A DNA stretch of 64,000 nt from Candidatus Enterococcus ferrettii (GCF_017377655.1 NZ_JAFREL010000016.1:186001-250000); one strand, 5' to 3'. Counted from the first letter of the stretch, positions 25,088-35,575 are shown. Made by a program: numbers and translations. Notes: generated by a model not told the origin, from the letters alone.

Positions 25088-26551
25088 TTATACTAATAGC
25101 ATCGAAGCAATCAAAATAATCAAATTACTGATTCCAATCACAATCAACGGTTTCCTCATAAATTTTGTCCAAGTTGAATAATTGATTTTAGAAAGCTCCA
25201 AACCACCCATTACTACTCCCGATGTCGGCGTAATCAAGTTGACGAGTCCGCATCCAGCAGTAAAGATCATTACCATGACGTTAGGGTTCAAGCCTACATT
25301 TTGCGCAAGCGCTCCCATAACTGGAATTGAAACATACGCTAATCCGGAGGTAGATGGGATTAAGAAGGATAAGAACAAATACAAAATGTACGCACCAATT
25401 ACAAATAAAATTGGAGAGAACCCTTGTAAAAGTCCCGCTGATTTGTCTAAAATAAATAAATCTAAATGAGTAACCTGCATAATGACGGAAGCGCCGCGAG
25501 CGACCACAATAATTAAGACAACCGACAAAATATCTTTTACTCCATCGATAAAGGTGTCGATGATCTCTTTTTCTGAGAAACCATGAATCAGTGCAATCAC
25601 TAAACTAGCTAAAAAGAACCACATAGCCAGATCACCGAAGTACCAGTCTCCAAAATTTTGTCCCGTTAAGAATGACGTCCAGCCATTAAAAAAAGTGATA
25701 CCAAAAGATCCCCATGGAATCAGAGAAACCACCATCACAACAAAAGAAATCATAAACACAATCAGGATCATTTTACGTTTGCGGGTAAACTCAATATTGG
25801 CGGATCCCGAATTTTCAAAAGCAGTTTTCATGTCTTGCTGCTCTTGCAGGGAAAGAATGGTTGAGCCTTTATCAGCCTTGACTTTTTTCGCATAACTCAT
25901 CACGCAAAAAATACAATAGATTGTAGTTACTGCCCACAGCAATAAACCAATCATCATGATTGTTCCCGCGTTAGGCTGAATACCCACACTTCGCAAGGCA
26001 TCCATGGCAACGCCAGTAGCAAAGGGGTTAACCGTTGATCCAATCACTCCTGCTCCAGCACCCAGCATCACTGTCCCGGTGGAAACAATCGTATCAAAAC
26101 CAGAAGCAACCATGGTGACTGCTAGTAGAGAATAGAAGGGAATGGTTTCTTCCGCCATTCCATAAGTTGATCCCCCAATTGAAAAGAGGACCATTAATAC
26201 GGGAATAAGAACCAGTTCGTTCCCTTTTAGTTTCTTCACAACATGCTGAATTCCTGCCTCTAAGGCACCTGTTCCAGTAACAATATTTAAAAATCCACCT
26301 AGAAAAAGGATAAAGACACAAATATCTATTGCATCTCTAAAACCATTGAATGGCGACATTACTAAATCTGAAATTTTTGCACCTACTACTTGGCTAACCT
26401 CTTCAGTTCCGCCTGCTGGAATCGTTGGCGTGAATGTTTGTCCTGAGAAGAGCCAAGAAATCACCGTTAAGAGAATAATAATGATGAACAGAATGCTAAA
26501 AGATGAGATTGACTTTTTTTCTTTCTTATTTTTTTTACTCATTTTGCTCAC
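25088..26551 (-). CDS. arcD: YfcC-type carrier, probable arginine/ornithine antiporter
   Basis: This 487-residue membrane carrier is of the YfcC family with about 12 hydrophobic segments. Motifs GGSTYGMAEETIPFYSLL, FLIPSTSGLAYVSIPVMG and NLITPTSGVVMGG are clear. In enterococci the ArcD-type exchanger of the arginine deiminase pathway belongs to this family, and the gene lies directly after arcA-arcB-arcC-arcR on the same strand, so exchange of arginine for ornithine is the best guess. A different amino acid remains possible. Confidence 0.8.
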   Translation of the reverse strand: MSKMSKKNKKEKKSISSFSILFIIIILLTVISWLFSGQTFTPTIPAGGTEEVSQVVGAKISDLVMSPFNGFRDAIDICVFILFLGGFLNIVTGTGALEAGIQHVVKKLKGNELVLIPVLMVLFSIGGSTYGMAEETIPFYSLLAVTMVASGFDTIVSTGTVMLGAGAGVIGSTVNPFATGVAMDALRSVGIQPNAGTIMMIGLLLWAVTTIYCIFCVMSYAKKVKADKGSTILSLQEQQDMKTAFENSGSANIEFTRKRKMILIVFMISFVVMVVSLIPWGSFGITFFNGWTSFLTGQNFGDWYFGDLAMWFFLASLVIALIHGFSEKEIIDTFIDGVKDILSVVLIIVVARGASVIMQVTHLDLFILDKSAGLLQGFSPILFVIGAYILYLFLSFLIPSTSGLAYVSIPVMGALAQNVGLNPNVMVMIFTAGCGLVNLITPTSGVVMGGLELSKINYSTWTKFMRKPLIVIGISNLIILIASMLLV

Positions 26552-26632
26552 TGTAATACAAAAGAGCTCCAGAGGAAAACATAGTACGCTCTTTTAGAGC
26601 TCCCTCATATTTTTCCTTTCTGTCGAGTCAGT

Positions 26633-27319
26633 TTATTTTCTTGAAATGAAATAGTCCGTATCAAGGAATTTTAATTCCTTATACTGATAATCAATTTTTT
26701 TTTGCTTTACCAACGCTTTAATTGTTTGGCTGGCTGTTTCTCTGGTTGTACCGCTATATCTCGAAATATCATTAATCATGATTGGATAAGGAATAACATA
26801 ATTACCCTCTTGCTCTTCTGCTAAATCCTCCATTAAAATCGATAAGGTATTCTCAACTCGCTCAGTCGCCTTCGAGATTACGGAATATTGGATTCGCCTA
26901 ATTTGTTTCTCAATCAAATGATTCAAATTCGAATTGAATAATCTCAGTTGATCATTATTCGATTTAACGATCCTTTCGAAAACCGCCGTTGACAAATAAA
27001 AAACTTGAATATCGGTCATAGCAATAGCAGAGAAGTGATAGTTTTGGGCTTCAAACATGCCTAACAATGGAAATGGGCGTTTTTCATTTAAGAATTCAAG
27101 AAAATTGTAGCAGGCAGTCTGATCCACTCGCTCAATTCGAATCAGGCCTTTATCTAAAATGAATATTCGGTCCCGTTTGTCATCTGTGTCGAACAAAACT
27201 TGTCCCTTTTTGTAAAATCGATAGTACATGTTTCGTTCCATCATTTCGCGGACTTCTTGATCCAAAGCCGAGAAATACGGATGATTATCTATTGCTGTAG
27301 ACACAGAATTTTTTTCCAT
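26633..27319 (-). CDS. Crp/Fnr family regulator, ArcR-like
   Basis: This 228-residue protein has an N-terminal cyclic-nucleotide-binding-like beta barrel (KGQVLFDTDDKRDRIFILDKG) and a C-terminal winged helix (ISRYSGTTRETASQTIKALV). The Cys cluster of oxygen-sensing Fnr is absent. A Crp-type activator, ArcR, belongs to arginine deiminase operons of lactobacilli and enterococci, and this gene sits between arcC and arcD. The start is ATG 27319 with GGAG 8 nt upstream; a GTG at 27328 overlaps that site. Confidence 0.85.
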   Translation of the reverse strand: MEKNSVSTAIDNHPYFSALDQEVREMMERNMYYRFYKKGQVLFDTDDKRDRIFILDKGLIRIERVDQTACYNFLEFLNEKRPFPLLGMFEAQNYHFSAIAMTDIQVFYLSTAVFERIVKSNNDQLRLFNSNLNHLIEKQIRRIQYSVISKATERVENTLSILMEDLAEEQEGNYVIPYPIMINDISRYSGTTRETASQTIKALVKQKKIDYQYKELKFLDTDYFISRK

Positions 27320-27355
27320 AACTATCACTCCAAAACCTATTTTTATCGACTGTTT

Positions 27356-28294
27356 TTACGAAATTACGGTGGTTCCAACAGTCCCTTTATCAATATCCCC
27401 TAACATTTCCAAGGAAGTAATAATCGCTTTGCATTTCGGCTTAGCCTTTACATATTGAATAGCTGCTTCAACCTTCGGCAGCATACTGCCGGGAGCAAAG
27501 TGCTTCTCTTCAATATATTGTTCTAATTCAGAAACAGTCACTTGATCCAGCCACTGCTCATCTTCTTTGCCAAAATTTAGGGCAATTTTTTCAACACCAG
27601 TCAAGATAACCAACAGATCAGCATCCAATAATTCTGCTAATTTTTCAGAGGCAAAATCTTTATCAATCACTGCTTCAACTCCTTGACCAGAATGCTGTTC
27701 GACAGGAATTCCACCCCCGCCGGCACAAATCGTCAACACATTGTTATTTACCAATGTATTTATGCTATACTTTTCTTTGATGGATATTGGTTTGGGACTA
27801 GGAACGACCTTACGCCAGCCTCGGCCAGCATCCTCTTTGTAAACAGCCCCCGTTGCTTGTTCCAGAGCTTGGGCCTGTTCATGCGTCAGGAATGGACCAA
27901 TTGGTTTACTTGGATTTTTGAATGCCTCATCGTTGCCATCGACAATTACTTGAGTGATTATCGTTGCAACTTCTTGTTCCAGATTGGCATTTTGAATTTC
28001 TTTTTCAAGGGCATTTTGTAACCAAAAGCCAATGCTTCCTTGAGTCATAGCCACACAAGTATCTAACGGCATAGCCGGATTCTCTTTTGAATCAGCTGCC
28101 TGTTGCTGCAACAACAGATTGCCGACTTGAGGTCCATTCCCGTGTGAGATAATCACTTGCGTTTCAGCGTTAATCAGTTTAATCAAGTGCTGGGCTGTCT
28201 GCTTTAAAGCCTGTTGTTGAGCTTTCGCACTTGCATCGTTTGACAGGATTGCATTTCCTCCTAAAGCTACCACGATCCGTTTCTTTTGCTGCAC
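27356..28294 (-). CDS. arcC: Carbamate kinase
   Basis: This 312-residue enzyme performs the last step of arginine deiminase fermentation: carbamoyl phosphate plus ADP to ATP, CO2 and ammonia. Motifs [24 protein letters not shown] and CAGGGGIPV are present. The start codon is GTG with GGAGG 9 nt upstream. It lies 22 bp after arcB. Confidence 0.96.
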   Translation of the reverse strand: MQQKKRIVVALGGNAILSNDASAKAQQQALKQTAQHLIKLINAETQVIISHGNGPQVGNLLLQQQAADSKENPAMPLDTCVAMTQGSIGFWLQNALEKEIQNANLEQEVATIITQVIVDGNDEAFKNPSKPIGPFLTHEQAQALEQATGAVYKEDAGRGWRKVVPSPKPISIKEKYSINTLVNNNVLTICAGGGGIPVEQHSGQGVEAVIDKDFASEKLAELLDADLLVILTGVEKIALNFGKEDEQWLDQVTVSELEQYIEEKHFAPGSMLPKVEAAIQYVKAKPKCKAIITSLEMLGDIDKGTVGTTVIS

Positions 28295-28316
28295 TACGGA
28301 TTTCCTCCTCTCTCAT

Positions 28317-29336
28317 TTACACTTTTGGAATAAATAAATTACCTAATGTTGCAGCCATAATCGCTTTAATTGAATGCATCCGATTTTCTGCTTCTTCAAA
28401 TTGGCGGCCATATTTACTGCGGAATACTTCATCGGTGATTTCCATTTCATTGATCCTAAATTTTTCTTTGATCATTTCGCCGTATTGAGTTTTTGTATCA
28501 TGGAAAGCCGGCAAACAATGCAAGACAATTAAATCGCCATCCATATTTCCAGTCGCTTTTACCATATCCATATTGATTTGATAATCTTTCAGCAAATTCA
28601 CTCGTTCTTCAAACTTATCTTCTTCTCCCATTGATACCCACACATCTGTGTACAGAACATTGGCACCCTTCACACCTTTTGCTACGTCATCAGTAATCAT
28701 TAGCTGACTGCCAGATTCGGCTGCAAATTTGTTTGCGTAATCAACTACGGATTGTTCCGGTTGTAATTCCTTTGGTGCACAAATTCTTACATGAACACCT
28801 AAGATTGCTCCAGTTACCAGCAAACTATTTGCCATATTGTTGCGTCCATCACCAACATAGACTAAGGTAATATTTTCTAAGGTGTTGAAGTTTTCTTTGA
28901 TGGTCATAAAATCAGCGATCATTTGAGTTGGATGCCACTCATCGGTCAACCCATTCCAAACTGGAACACCGGAATATTTAGCTAAGTCTTCAACGACTTG
29001 TTGACTGAATCCGCGGAATTCGATGCCATCAAACATGCTACCCAATACCTTTGCTGTATCCTCAACCGATTCCTTTTTACCTAACTGAATGTCATTCGCC
29101 CCTAAAAATTCTGGGTGTGCACCTAAGTCAATTGATGCAGTAGTAAACGCTGCCCGAGTACGAGTCGATGTCTTTTCAAAAAGCAAAGCAATATTTTTTC
29201 CTTCTAAATATCGGTGGGGAATATTTCTTTTCTTCAAATCTTTCAAATGGATCGAAAAATCAACTAGATATTCTAATTCCTCTTTAGTAAAATCTTTTTC
29301 TGCTAATAAACTACGTCCTTGAAAAACAGTTGTCAT
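28317..29336 (-). CDS. arcB: Ornithine carbamoyltransferase, catabolic
   Basis: This 339-residue enzyme splits citrulline with phosphate into ornithine and carbamoyl phosphate when run in the deiminase pathway. The carbamoyl-phosphate loop [16 protein letters not shown] and the HCLPAFHD motif are intact. AGGAGG precedes the start. Position between arcA and arcC marks it as the catabolic enzyme. Confidence 0.96.
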   Translation of the reverse strand: MTTVFQGRSLLAEKDFTKEELEYLVDFSIHLKDLKKRNIPHRYLEGKNIALLFEKTSTRTRAAFTTASIDLGAHPEFLGANDIQLGKKESVEDTAKVLGSMFDGIEFRGFSQQVVEDLAKYSGVPVWNGLTDEWHPTQMIADFMTIKENFNTLENITLVYVGDGRNNMANSLLVTGAILGVHVRICAPKELQPEQSVVDYANKFAAESGSQLMITDDVAKGVKGANVLYTDVWVSMGEEDKFEERVNLLKDYQINMDMVKATGNMDGDLIVLHCLPAFHDTKTQYGEMIKEKFRINEMEITDEVFRSKYGRQFEEAENRMHSIKAIMAATLGNLFIPKV

Positions 29337-29355
29337 TTTTTATTCCTCCTAAAAT

Positions 29356-30579
29356 TTAAATATTTTCTCTGACAAACGGCATACTCATGCAGCGTGGACC
29401 CCCGCGACCACGAACCAATTCACTCCCAGGAATATAATTCAATTTCACGCCAGCTTCTTCCAATTTATTATTAGTAATTGTATTACGGTCATATACCACT
29501 ACTTCACCTGGTGCGATGGCAAGTGTGTTGGAGCCATCATTCCATTGTTCTCTGGCAGCAGCAGTAATATCATTGCCGCCACAACGAATCAGTTCAACAG
29601 CCGGAAGCTCTAGATACCGACACAAGATATTTTCTAAGGTATCCTTTTCCTCGACAATTTTTATTTGTCCATTCGGTTTCGAAAGTGAGTAAACTACCAG
29701 ATCACCTTCAATTTCAGGATGAATCGTAAACTTGTCGTAATCCACCATTGTGAACACTGTATCCAAATGCATGAATTTGCGTTCCTCACCAATGTTAAAT
29801 GCCAAGACATGCTCAAAGCTTGGCTCACTTTCAAAAATTTGAAGGGCCAATTTTTCAATGGATGAAACATCGGTTCGTTGGGAAATCCCTACTGCCAAAA
29901 CATTCTTCGAAAGAACCAGTTCATCGCCACCCTCAATACGAGTATCATTTTCTCGGTTGTATACCAGATTAACCGGATTTTCGATGAACATTGGATGATA
30001 TTTAAAAATGTACTTCGCGTATAAGGTTTCTCTCCGCCGGGTTTCTGCATACATTTTATTCAGAGATACGCTGTTCCCAATAGTCGCAAAAGGATCGCGA
30101 GTGAAATAAAGGTTTGGCATTGGATCAATATAGAATGGATATTCATCCTGAACCATGTCAGAAAGATTCTTATTCACTCCCACCGAAAGCTGATTTTTTC
30201 TCAGTCCAGCCATTGTTTGGTCAATGAACTCCCGATTGTCCTTAATTGCGGAGAAATAACTTTCGATTTCCTTACGTGCATCCGAACCCTTAATATTTGC
30301 TTCATTCAAATACTCAGTAAGAAATTGTTGTTTAAGGCCATCACTAGTTAGTGCTTCCGCAGCCAAATCCTCTAAATATAATACATCGATCGCCTTTGAT
30401 CTCAGGGTATCAGCAAAAGCGTCGTGCTCCTTTCTAGCTTGGTCTAGAAAAGGGATGTCATCAAACAATAAGCGCTCTAGATAATCAGGCATCAAATTTT
30501 CTAACTCTTTACCTGGTCTGTGAAGCAGTACTTGTTTCAATGGTCCGATTTCTGAAAAAACATTAATTGCATTTCCCAT
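29356..30579 (-). CDS. arcA: Arginine deiminase
   Basis: This 407-residue enzyme hydrolyses arginine to citrulline and ammonia, the first step of the pathway that yields ATP and raises pH. Motifs [31 protein letters not shown] and the catalytic Cys in [12 protein letters not shown] are present. The start is ATG 30579 with AAAGGAGG upstream; an earlier in-frame start would give 12 extra residues without support. It is the first gene of the arc operon. Confidence 0.97.
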   Translation of the reverse strand: MGNAINVFSEIGPLKQVLLHRPGKELENLMPDYLERLLFDDIPFLDQARKEHDAFADTLRSKAIDVLYLEDLAAEALTSDGLKQQFLTEYLNEANIKGSDARKEIESYFSAIKDNREFIDQTMAGLRKNQLSVGVNKNLSDMVQDEYPFYIDPMPNLYFTRDPFATIGNSVSLNKMYAETRRRETLYAKYIFKYHPMFIENPVNLVYNRENDTRIEGGDELVLSKNVLAVGISQRTDVSSIEKLALQIFESEPSFEHVLAFNIGEERKFMHLDTVFTMVDYDKFTIHPEIEGDLVVYSLSKPNGQIKIVEEKDTLENILCRYLELPAVELIRCGGNDITAAAREQWNDGSNTLAIAPGEVVVYDRNTITNNKLEEAGVKLNYIPGSELVRGRGGPRCMSMPFVRENI

Positions 30580-31111
30580 AAAACATTTCCTCCTTTGTAA
30601 TATTGGTACAAGCACATACTAACAAAAGGTATGCGCTTTCACTACGCAGGTTTTGGCAAAATAAATGTCGGTTTCTTTGCATTATTCAAAAAGTATGTAT
30701 ATATTCAATTTTTCGAGAATAAATACTCCTTGTGTTATTTCAAAACCTAATATAAATACAGAAAAAAATTCAACTTTTTTTAAATGACATTTTGTCTCAA
30801 CACTAATCACTGATCATTTCATCAATAGATTTGATTTGGTTCTTATATAAAGTGTAAATTAACTAGTCTTACGATACAAGTCTAGAAAATCTATTAAATG
30901 AACCGTAAAATATAACAATTTATAGCCTCACTCGATTTATCAAATACTGATCTAATGTTCCACATTGTATATTTTTCATCCTATCAAGAACATAGAACTA
31001 TTCCAAAAAAACAAAAAATAACGATCTTTTTGGATTATCAGAATAACCGCTTAGTGATTCTCGTTTTAATTAATTTGATATCGTTTTTTTATAAGGCATT
31101 GCCTCGCTCTG
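30580..31111. other. Upstream regulatory region of the arc operon
   Basis: No gene is visible. The AT-rich region should carry the arc promoter and binding sites for ArgR, the Crp-like ArcR and CcpA. An ARG-box-like site lies at 30694-30709. Other sites could not be assigned with confidence. Confidence 0.5.
30694..30709. promoter_or_regulatory. ARG-box-like site upstream of arcA
   Basis: TATGTATATATTCAAT resembles the ArgR box (TNTGAATWWWWATTCANA), with a shortened centre. It lies about 115 nt upstream of the arcA start. A further half-site ATTATTCAAA lies at 30681-30690. Confidence 0.45.
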
Positions 31112-31161
31112 ATTAAAAAACTTGTATAAGCTTTCAGCACTGAATATCTAGCTTGTACAAA
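31112..31161 (-). terminator. Second hairpin terminator downstream of the glycyl radical enzyme
   Basis: On the minus strand a stem of about 11 bp (31121-31132 with 31150-31161, one G-T pair) is followed by six T. Its loop contains a smaller TTCAG/CTGAA stem. It stands in tandem with the terminator at 31227-31271. Confidence 0.65.
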
Positions 31162-31226
31162 GTCTGGCTTTTTCCTGTAAGGACAGTGTCATATTTTGTT
31201 GGTTTCCTTTGATAATCGTCTCTTAC

Positions 31227-31271
31227 TACAAAAAAACTGGCTTAACAGCTAGAAGCTGTTAAACCAGTTTT
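31227..31271 (-). terminator. Terminator after the glycyl radical enzyme gene
   Basis: On the minus strand a 16-bp stem with one mismatch (31235-31250 with 31254-31269) and a short loop is followed by a run of T. It starts 19 bp after the stop codon at 31288. Confidence 0.88.
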
Positions 31272-31287
31272 TGTTGATTATTCAATT

Positions 31288-33729
31288 CTAGATAGCGTGT
31301 TCCGTCCGTTCAATAATATCATCCTGCGTTGCTTTTGACAAAACATTGAAGAAAGCTGAATAACCCGCTACCCGGACAATCAAGTCCCGATGTTTTTCTG
31401 GATGCTGTTGGGCATCAATTAAGGTTTCGCGAGAGACGACATTGTACTGAATATGATAACCGTGCAGCTTGTTAAAGAAGGTCCGCAGCAGCATAATCAA
31501 CTTTTGTTTGTCCTCTTCCTTAGCCAAAGTCTGAGGATTTACTTTCTGATTCAATAAGACGCCGCCGATAATTTCTTCGGTTCGCAATTTAGAGACTGAT
31601 TTCAGTACTGCGGTTGGTCCGTTTTTATCCATATTATGGGAAGGTGAGCAGCCTTCTGCTAAAGGTACCCAAGCGTTTCGCCCGTCTGGTGTCGCCATAG
31701 TTGCTCGTCCTTGACCCACATTAGCTGAAATCGATGAGGTCCCTGAATAACGAGTACCACCAATAGGTCCTCGACCAAAACGAGTATTCGGATATTTTTT
31801 GACTTCATCAATGTAGCTGTCATACGCTTGTCGCACCAGTTGATCTGGATAATCATCATCATTGCCGTATTTAGGAACATCAAAAAGAATCATTTGCTGG
31901 ATTTCTTTACTGCGATCACTTTCGTAATCAGTCATTAATGCTTCCCATAATTCCTCGGTTGTGACTTTCTCTTCTTCAAAAACCAGCTTCTTAATGGCAG
32001 CTAACGAATCAGCTAAATTGGCAATACCCACTTGCAGTCCAGAAATAAAGTCGTAAACTGCTCCGCCCTCTTTTAAGGTTTTGCCTCGTCCAATACAATC
32101 CTCTGTTAAAGCAGAACATAGAACATCTGGTACTTCCTTTTCTAACCCAAGATCAATCGCATTTTCCACAATCACACTCATGCGAGTCAGTTCTCGCACT
32201 GTTTTATCCCAAGCAGTCTGTAATTCTTCAAAGGTTTGCATCTCTTTGAAGTGTCCATTCCCTTCTACAAAACGTTTACCAGAAACTGGATCAATGCCGT
32301 CATTCATGGCAGTCATCAGAATTTTAGGGAAATTCATGTAGCTCATTCCAGTACAGCGGTAGCCCCATTTACCGGGGACCGCTGTCTCGACACAGCCGAT
32401 TGCACTATAATCATAGGCATCTTCTTCTGTGACTCCGATGTTAATAAAGGATGGAATGATAATTTCGTCATTATTAAACGCCGGCATCCCGAAACCAATC
32501 TTCATAACTTCAATAGCTTCATCCATAAAATGCTTATCTAGACCAGCATGATAGCGCACCGTCAAGTTTGGTTGCGGCAGCTTCGTTTGTGCCACACTTC
32601 GTAAAACCAGATAAGACAAATCATTGACAGCATCTTGTTTATCTCGTGTTTGACCACCGATCGTCACATTTTGGTAAAGCGGACTACCCGCACTGCTGAA
32701 GGTGTGGGCTTGGCTTCGAACTTTATTCACGGTCAAGGTCTTAATCCACAGGTTGGTTAACAACTCAACTGCTTGATCTTCAGTTATGCTGCCTCTGTCT
32801 AAATCAGCCTTCAAATAGGGATACATGTATTGATCGAAACGGCCATAGGATAATGAGTGACCATTTGATTCAATTTGCAAAACTAGTTGAATAAACCACA
32901 CTGATTGTATTGCTTCTTGGAAGGTTTCCGCCGGCTCGTTAGGTACCTTGGCACAAATCCGGCTGATTTCCAACAACTCGGCTTTTCTTTCGGGGGCTGC
33001 AGTCTCTGCTTGTTCCTTAGCCAGTTGAGAAAAACGCTCGGCAAATGTCTTCACCGCATCCAAGACCAGTAAGACCGCATTATAAAACTGATATTTGTTA
33101 ATACTCTCTGGTTGGGTTAAATCTAAATTCTCTTTTTCTCTTAGAGTGCGTTCTTTGTAGCCCTTGAGTCCAACTTCCAGAACTTGCCTATAGTCAACTG
33201 CTAAATGCGCATCTCCGGAGTTCATCTTGCCTTCCATTCCGAAAAATCCGGTTTCCATAAAGACAGAAACCTCTTCCGGTAGTAAGCAGCCAGCTTTGGC
33301 ACGTAAATTATTATTTTCCCAAAACGGCGCAATCGAGCGTAGCTCCTCTTTCGTTTGTTCTGAAATGTAAAAAACATCTCCATCACGCTTCTCAAACAGA
33401 TCTAACTCGTTTAAAACAAATTCCATGGTATATTCTGGAAAGATCGGAGCATCCTTGTTGGAAGAGGCTTGATTACCTACAATCAATGTTTCATCTTCAA
33501 TATAGATGGACATTTTTTCTAGAATGTTCTTTAGCATTAGAGCTCGCTTCATGACGTTGGTCTGATTCATGTTTTCCTTATAGGCTTCTGTTGCTAACAG
33601 AGCGCGTTCAGCACAAATATAAGGCTTCTTAGTCAGTACAGACTCACGATAGTCGTTCATGCGATTGGTTAATGTTCCAAAATAAGGGTAGTTTTCAGCC
33701 GAGCTTTTTTCTTTTGTTTGAATACTCAT
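31288..33729 (-). CDS. Glycyl radical enzyme, dehydratase-type (PFL family)
   Basis: This is an anaerobic radical enzyme, 813 residues. The thiyl-radical Cys446 and general-base Glu448 lie in YSAIGCVETAVPGK; pyruvate formate-lyase itself has two adjacent Cys instead, so this is a GCVE-type lyase or dehydratase. The glycyl radical loop is RVAGYSAFF with Gly789. The start is ATG 33729 with AAGGAGG upstream. The activating enzyme is divergent at 34757 and a DeoR regulator lies upstream. No microcompartment, choline or taurine genes are adjacent, so substrate is not predictable from context. From memory, the E. coli YbiW branch acts on anhydro-sugar phosphate; that is only one option. Confidence 0.88.
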   Translation of the reverse strand: MSIQTKEKSSAENYPYFGTLTNRMNDYRESVLTKKPYICAERALLATEAYKENMNQTNVMKRALMLKNILEKMSIYIEDETLIVGNQASSNKDAPIFPEYTMEFVLNELDLFEKRDGDVFYISEQTKEELRSIAPFWENNNLRAKAGCLLPEEVSVFMETGFFGMEGKMNSGDAHLAVDYRQVLEVGLKGYKERTLREKENLDLTQPESINKYQFYNAVLLVLDAVKTFAERFSQLAKEQAETAAPERKAELLEISRICAKVPNEPAETFQEAIQSVWFIQLVLQIESNGHSLSYGRFDQYMYPYLKADLDRGSITEDQAVELLTNLWIKTLTVNKVRSQAHTFSSAGSPLYQNVTIGGQTRDKQDAVNDLSYLVLRSVAQTKLPQPNLTVRYHAGLDKHFMDEAIEVMKIGFGMPAFNNDEIIIPSFINIGVTEEDAYDYSAIGCVETAVPGKWGYRCTGMSYMNFPKILMTAMNDGIDPVSGKRFVEGNGHFKEMQTFEELQTAWDKTVRELTRMSVIVENAIDLGLEKEVPDVLCSALTEDCIGRGKTLKEGGAVYDFISGLQVGIANLADSLAAIKKLVFEEEKVTTEELWEALMTDYESDRSKEIQQMILFDVPKYGNDDDYPDQLVRQAYDSYIDEVKKYPNTRFGRGPIGGTRYSGTSSISANVGQGRATMATPDGRNAWVPLAEGCSPSHNMDKNGPTAVLKSVSKLRTEEIIGGVLLNQKVNPQTLAKEEDKQKLIMLLRTFFNKLHGYHIQYNVVSRETLIDAQQHPEKHRDLIVRVAGYSAFFNVLSKATQDDIIERTEHAI

Positions 33730-33743
33730 TACGCTTCCTCCTT

Positions 33744-33810
33744 GTTTTCGTTCGTAAACATTATAGTTTCTTTCGTAACCATAATAGCATGGTAATAGAA
33801 TACTCGTCAA
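33744..33810 (-). promoter_or_regulatory. Promoter and direct-repeat operators of the glycyl radical enzyme
   Basis: On the minus strand TTGACG (33805-33810) and TATTAT (33781-33786) are 18 bp apart. Downstream lie two similar boxes, TTACGAAAGAAAC (33766-33778) and TTTACGAACGAAAAC (33744-33758), about two helical turns apart. Direct repeats of this kind are typical DeoR-family operators. Confidence 0.6.
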
Positions 33811-33821
33811 TTGCTATTCAG

Positions 33822-33860
33822 TCATTTAAAAATAAAAAAAATATTGCACAAATGTGCAAT
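33822..33860 (-). terminator. Terminator of the DeoR gene
   Basis: A perfect 7-bp stem (33843-33849 with 33854-33860) with a 4-nt loop is followed on the minus strand by a long T-rich tract. It insulates the glycyl radical enzyme gene, which has its own promoter. Confidence 0.8.
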
Positions 33861-33861
33861 A

Positions 33862-34605
33862 TCAGACAGTTATTACTTTGATATGGTGATTAATTAAAAA
33901 AGCTTGGTTCTCTGCACTAATTCCCGCATCGGTAAATACCTTATTGACTTCATCAAAACCAAATTCGGATACTACACCATTTTGGGTAAATTTACTAGAA
34001 TCTGTTAAAACAATCGTATGATTTGCAGCGGTCGCCAGTGTCCTAGTAGTATCACAGCGCGTAATATCACTGCCGGTAAAGCCGCGCTTTTTATCAAAGC
34101 CATCGATACCAACAAAAAGCTTATCAACGAAAAACTCACTAATTACCTTTTTAACCAATGGTCCTACATTTACCTGAGAATCCTTTTGATATTCACCACC
34201 AATAAGGATTACTTTAGCGGATTCAGCCTTGCGAATATAGGAAGCTATAAAACAAGAATTCGTAATAATAGTGATATCATTTCGATTGAAAGCCAATTCT
34301 TCTGCCAGCAATGTACAGGTAGAGCCTGACTCAATCATAATCACATCCCCATCGTTCACTATTTTACTTGCTTCTAAAGCAATCCTTCGCTTGAGATCAT
34401 AATTCTGAGCCAAACGGAAATTGATATCGTCGGTATTATTTAGTAAAGCATAGCCATGCTGGCGGTGCAACAACCCCCTAGACTCCAGCTTATCTAAGTC
34501 TTTTCGAATAGTTACTTTAGAAACCTCCAACAGTTCTGAAAGTTCATTAACTTCGATTTTTTTCTTTTGACTAACAATCGAAAGTATCTCTTCTTCTCTA
34601 GACAT
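33862..34605 (-). CDS. DeoR family transcriptional regulator
   Basis: This regulator has 247 residues. The N-terminal helix-turn-helix is KIEVNELSELLEVSKVTIRK (residues 15-34). The C-terminal sugar-phosphate-sensing domain carries MIESGSTCTLLAEEL and VLTDSSKF. It lies between the glycyl radical enzyme and its activase and likely controls both; candidate operators are at 33744-33778. The effector is probably a phosphorylated sugar or polyol, as for the family. Confidence 0.9.
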   Translation of the reverse strand: MSREEEILSIVSQKKKIEVNELSELLEVSKVTIRKDLDKLESRGLLHRQHGYALLNNTDDINFRLAQNYDLKRRIALEASKIVNDGDVIMIESGSTCTLLAEELAFNRNDITIITNSCFIASYIRKAESAKVILIGGEYQKDSQVNVGPLVKKVISEFFVDKLFVGIDGFDKKRGFTGSDITRCDTTRTLATAANHTIVLTDSSKFTQNGVVSEFGFDEVNKVFTDAGISAENQAFLINHHIKVITV

Positions 34606-34756
34606 TCAATCCCCCCTATTCTTTAACAGATTACCATATTTTCCAGCAGACAACAATCATTAAAGATAACCTACACACTTTCATTCGAAAGGAAAACTAT
34701 TTACGTAAGGATTTTTATCTGTTAATATGAATTTGAATAAGAAAGGGGCCTTTGCC

Positions 34757-35533
34757 ATGATGGACCAAGCATGTATTTTCAATATCCAAAAATTTAGTAT
34801 TCACGATGGACCTGGAATTCGAACGGTGGTTTTTTTCAAAGGTTGCCCGCTCCGCTGTTACTGGTGTTCCAATCCCGAATCTCAAGCTGGTGATCCAGAA
34901 AATATGTGGGACACTCAAAAGAAAGATTACGCCACTGTAGGGGAATACAAAAGCATGGATGAAATTATTGATGAGGTCATGAAGGATGAACCTTTTTACG
35001 AAGAATCCGATGGGGGCGTGACTCTTTCCGGCGGCGAAGTCCTCTATCAGGCAGAATTTGCGACCGAATTATTGCGGAAATTAAAGGAGAAAGGCATTCA
35101 CACTGCCAGTGAAACAACTGGGTTTGCCAGACAGGAAGTTTTTGAAAAGTATATTCAACAGGTGGATCTGTTGTACTTTGATGTAAAACACCATGATGAG
35201 CTACAACATAAAAAGGGCACAAAAGTATCTTTAGCTCCAATTTTAAAAAACTTGGCGTTTGCCTTGGAGCATCATACCAATTTAATTGTTCGTATTCCCG
35301 TTATTCCTGATTTCAACGATGGCAGAGAAAATGCGGAGGCTTTTGCTCAGCTGTTTGATCAATTGGGCATTCAAAAAGTCGAGCTTTTACCTTTCCATCA
35401 ATTTGGTGAAAAGAAATATGCATTTTTGGATCGAGAATATAAGATGCAGGATATTCCTCAGCTACACACTGAGGAGCTGAATTACTTTAAGGAAATATTT
35501 GAACAACATCATATTGCTTGTCAAATTCATTGA
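34757..35533 (+). CDS. Glycyl radical enzyme activating enzyme (radical SAM)
   Basis: This 258-residue radical SAM protein generates the glycyl radical on the enzyme at 31288. The cluster motif CPLRCYWC and the preceding IHDGPGIRTVVFFKGC are clear, as is TLSGGEVLYQ. It lacks the Cys-rich ferredoxin insert found in many dehydratase activases and so resembles PFL-activase in size. The start is ATG 34757 with AAAGGGG 9 nt upstream; ATG 34727 has no good site. Divergent orientation to the DeoR gene and the enzyme suggests common control. Confidence 0.92.
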   Translation: MMDQACIFNIQKFSIHDGPGIRTVVFFKGCPLRCYWCSNPESQAGDPENMWDTQKKDYATVGEYKSMDEIIDEVMKDEPFYEESDGGVTLSGGEVLYQAEFATELLRKLKEKGIHTASETTGFARQEVFEKYIQQVDLLYFDVKHHDELQHKKGTKVSLAPILKNLAFALEHHTNLIVRIPVIPDFNDGRENAEAFAQLFDQLGIQKVELLPFHQFGEKKYAFLDREYKMQDIPQLHTEELNYFKEIFEQHHIACQIH

Positions 35534-35540
35534 TAGCCTT

Positions 35541-35575
35541 AGGTGAAGTAAGATTTGAATCTGCTTCACCTTTTT
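35541..35575 (+). terminator. Terminator after the activating enzyme
   Basis: AGGTGAAG (35541-35548) pairs with CTTCACCT (35564-35571), with an inner AGATT/AATCT stem, followed by TTTTT. Confidence 0.85.

Noticed and set aside
26633..27319. Oxygen-sensing Fnr
   Set aside because: The N-terminal and central Cys needed for an iron-sulfur cluster are absent, so an ArcR-like Crp protein is the better call.
31288..33729. Pyruvate formate-lyase, choline TMA-lyase or hydroxyproline dehydratase
   Set aside because: PFL has adjacent Cys residues where this has GCVE; cut microcompartment genes and a proline-forming reductase are absent nearby, and the residues after GCVE differ from the GCVEPQ of those families.
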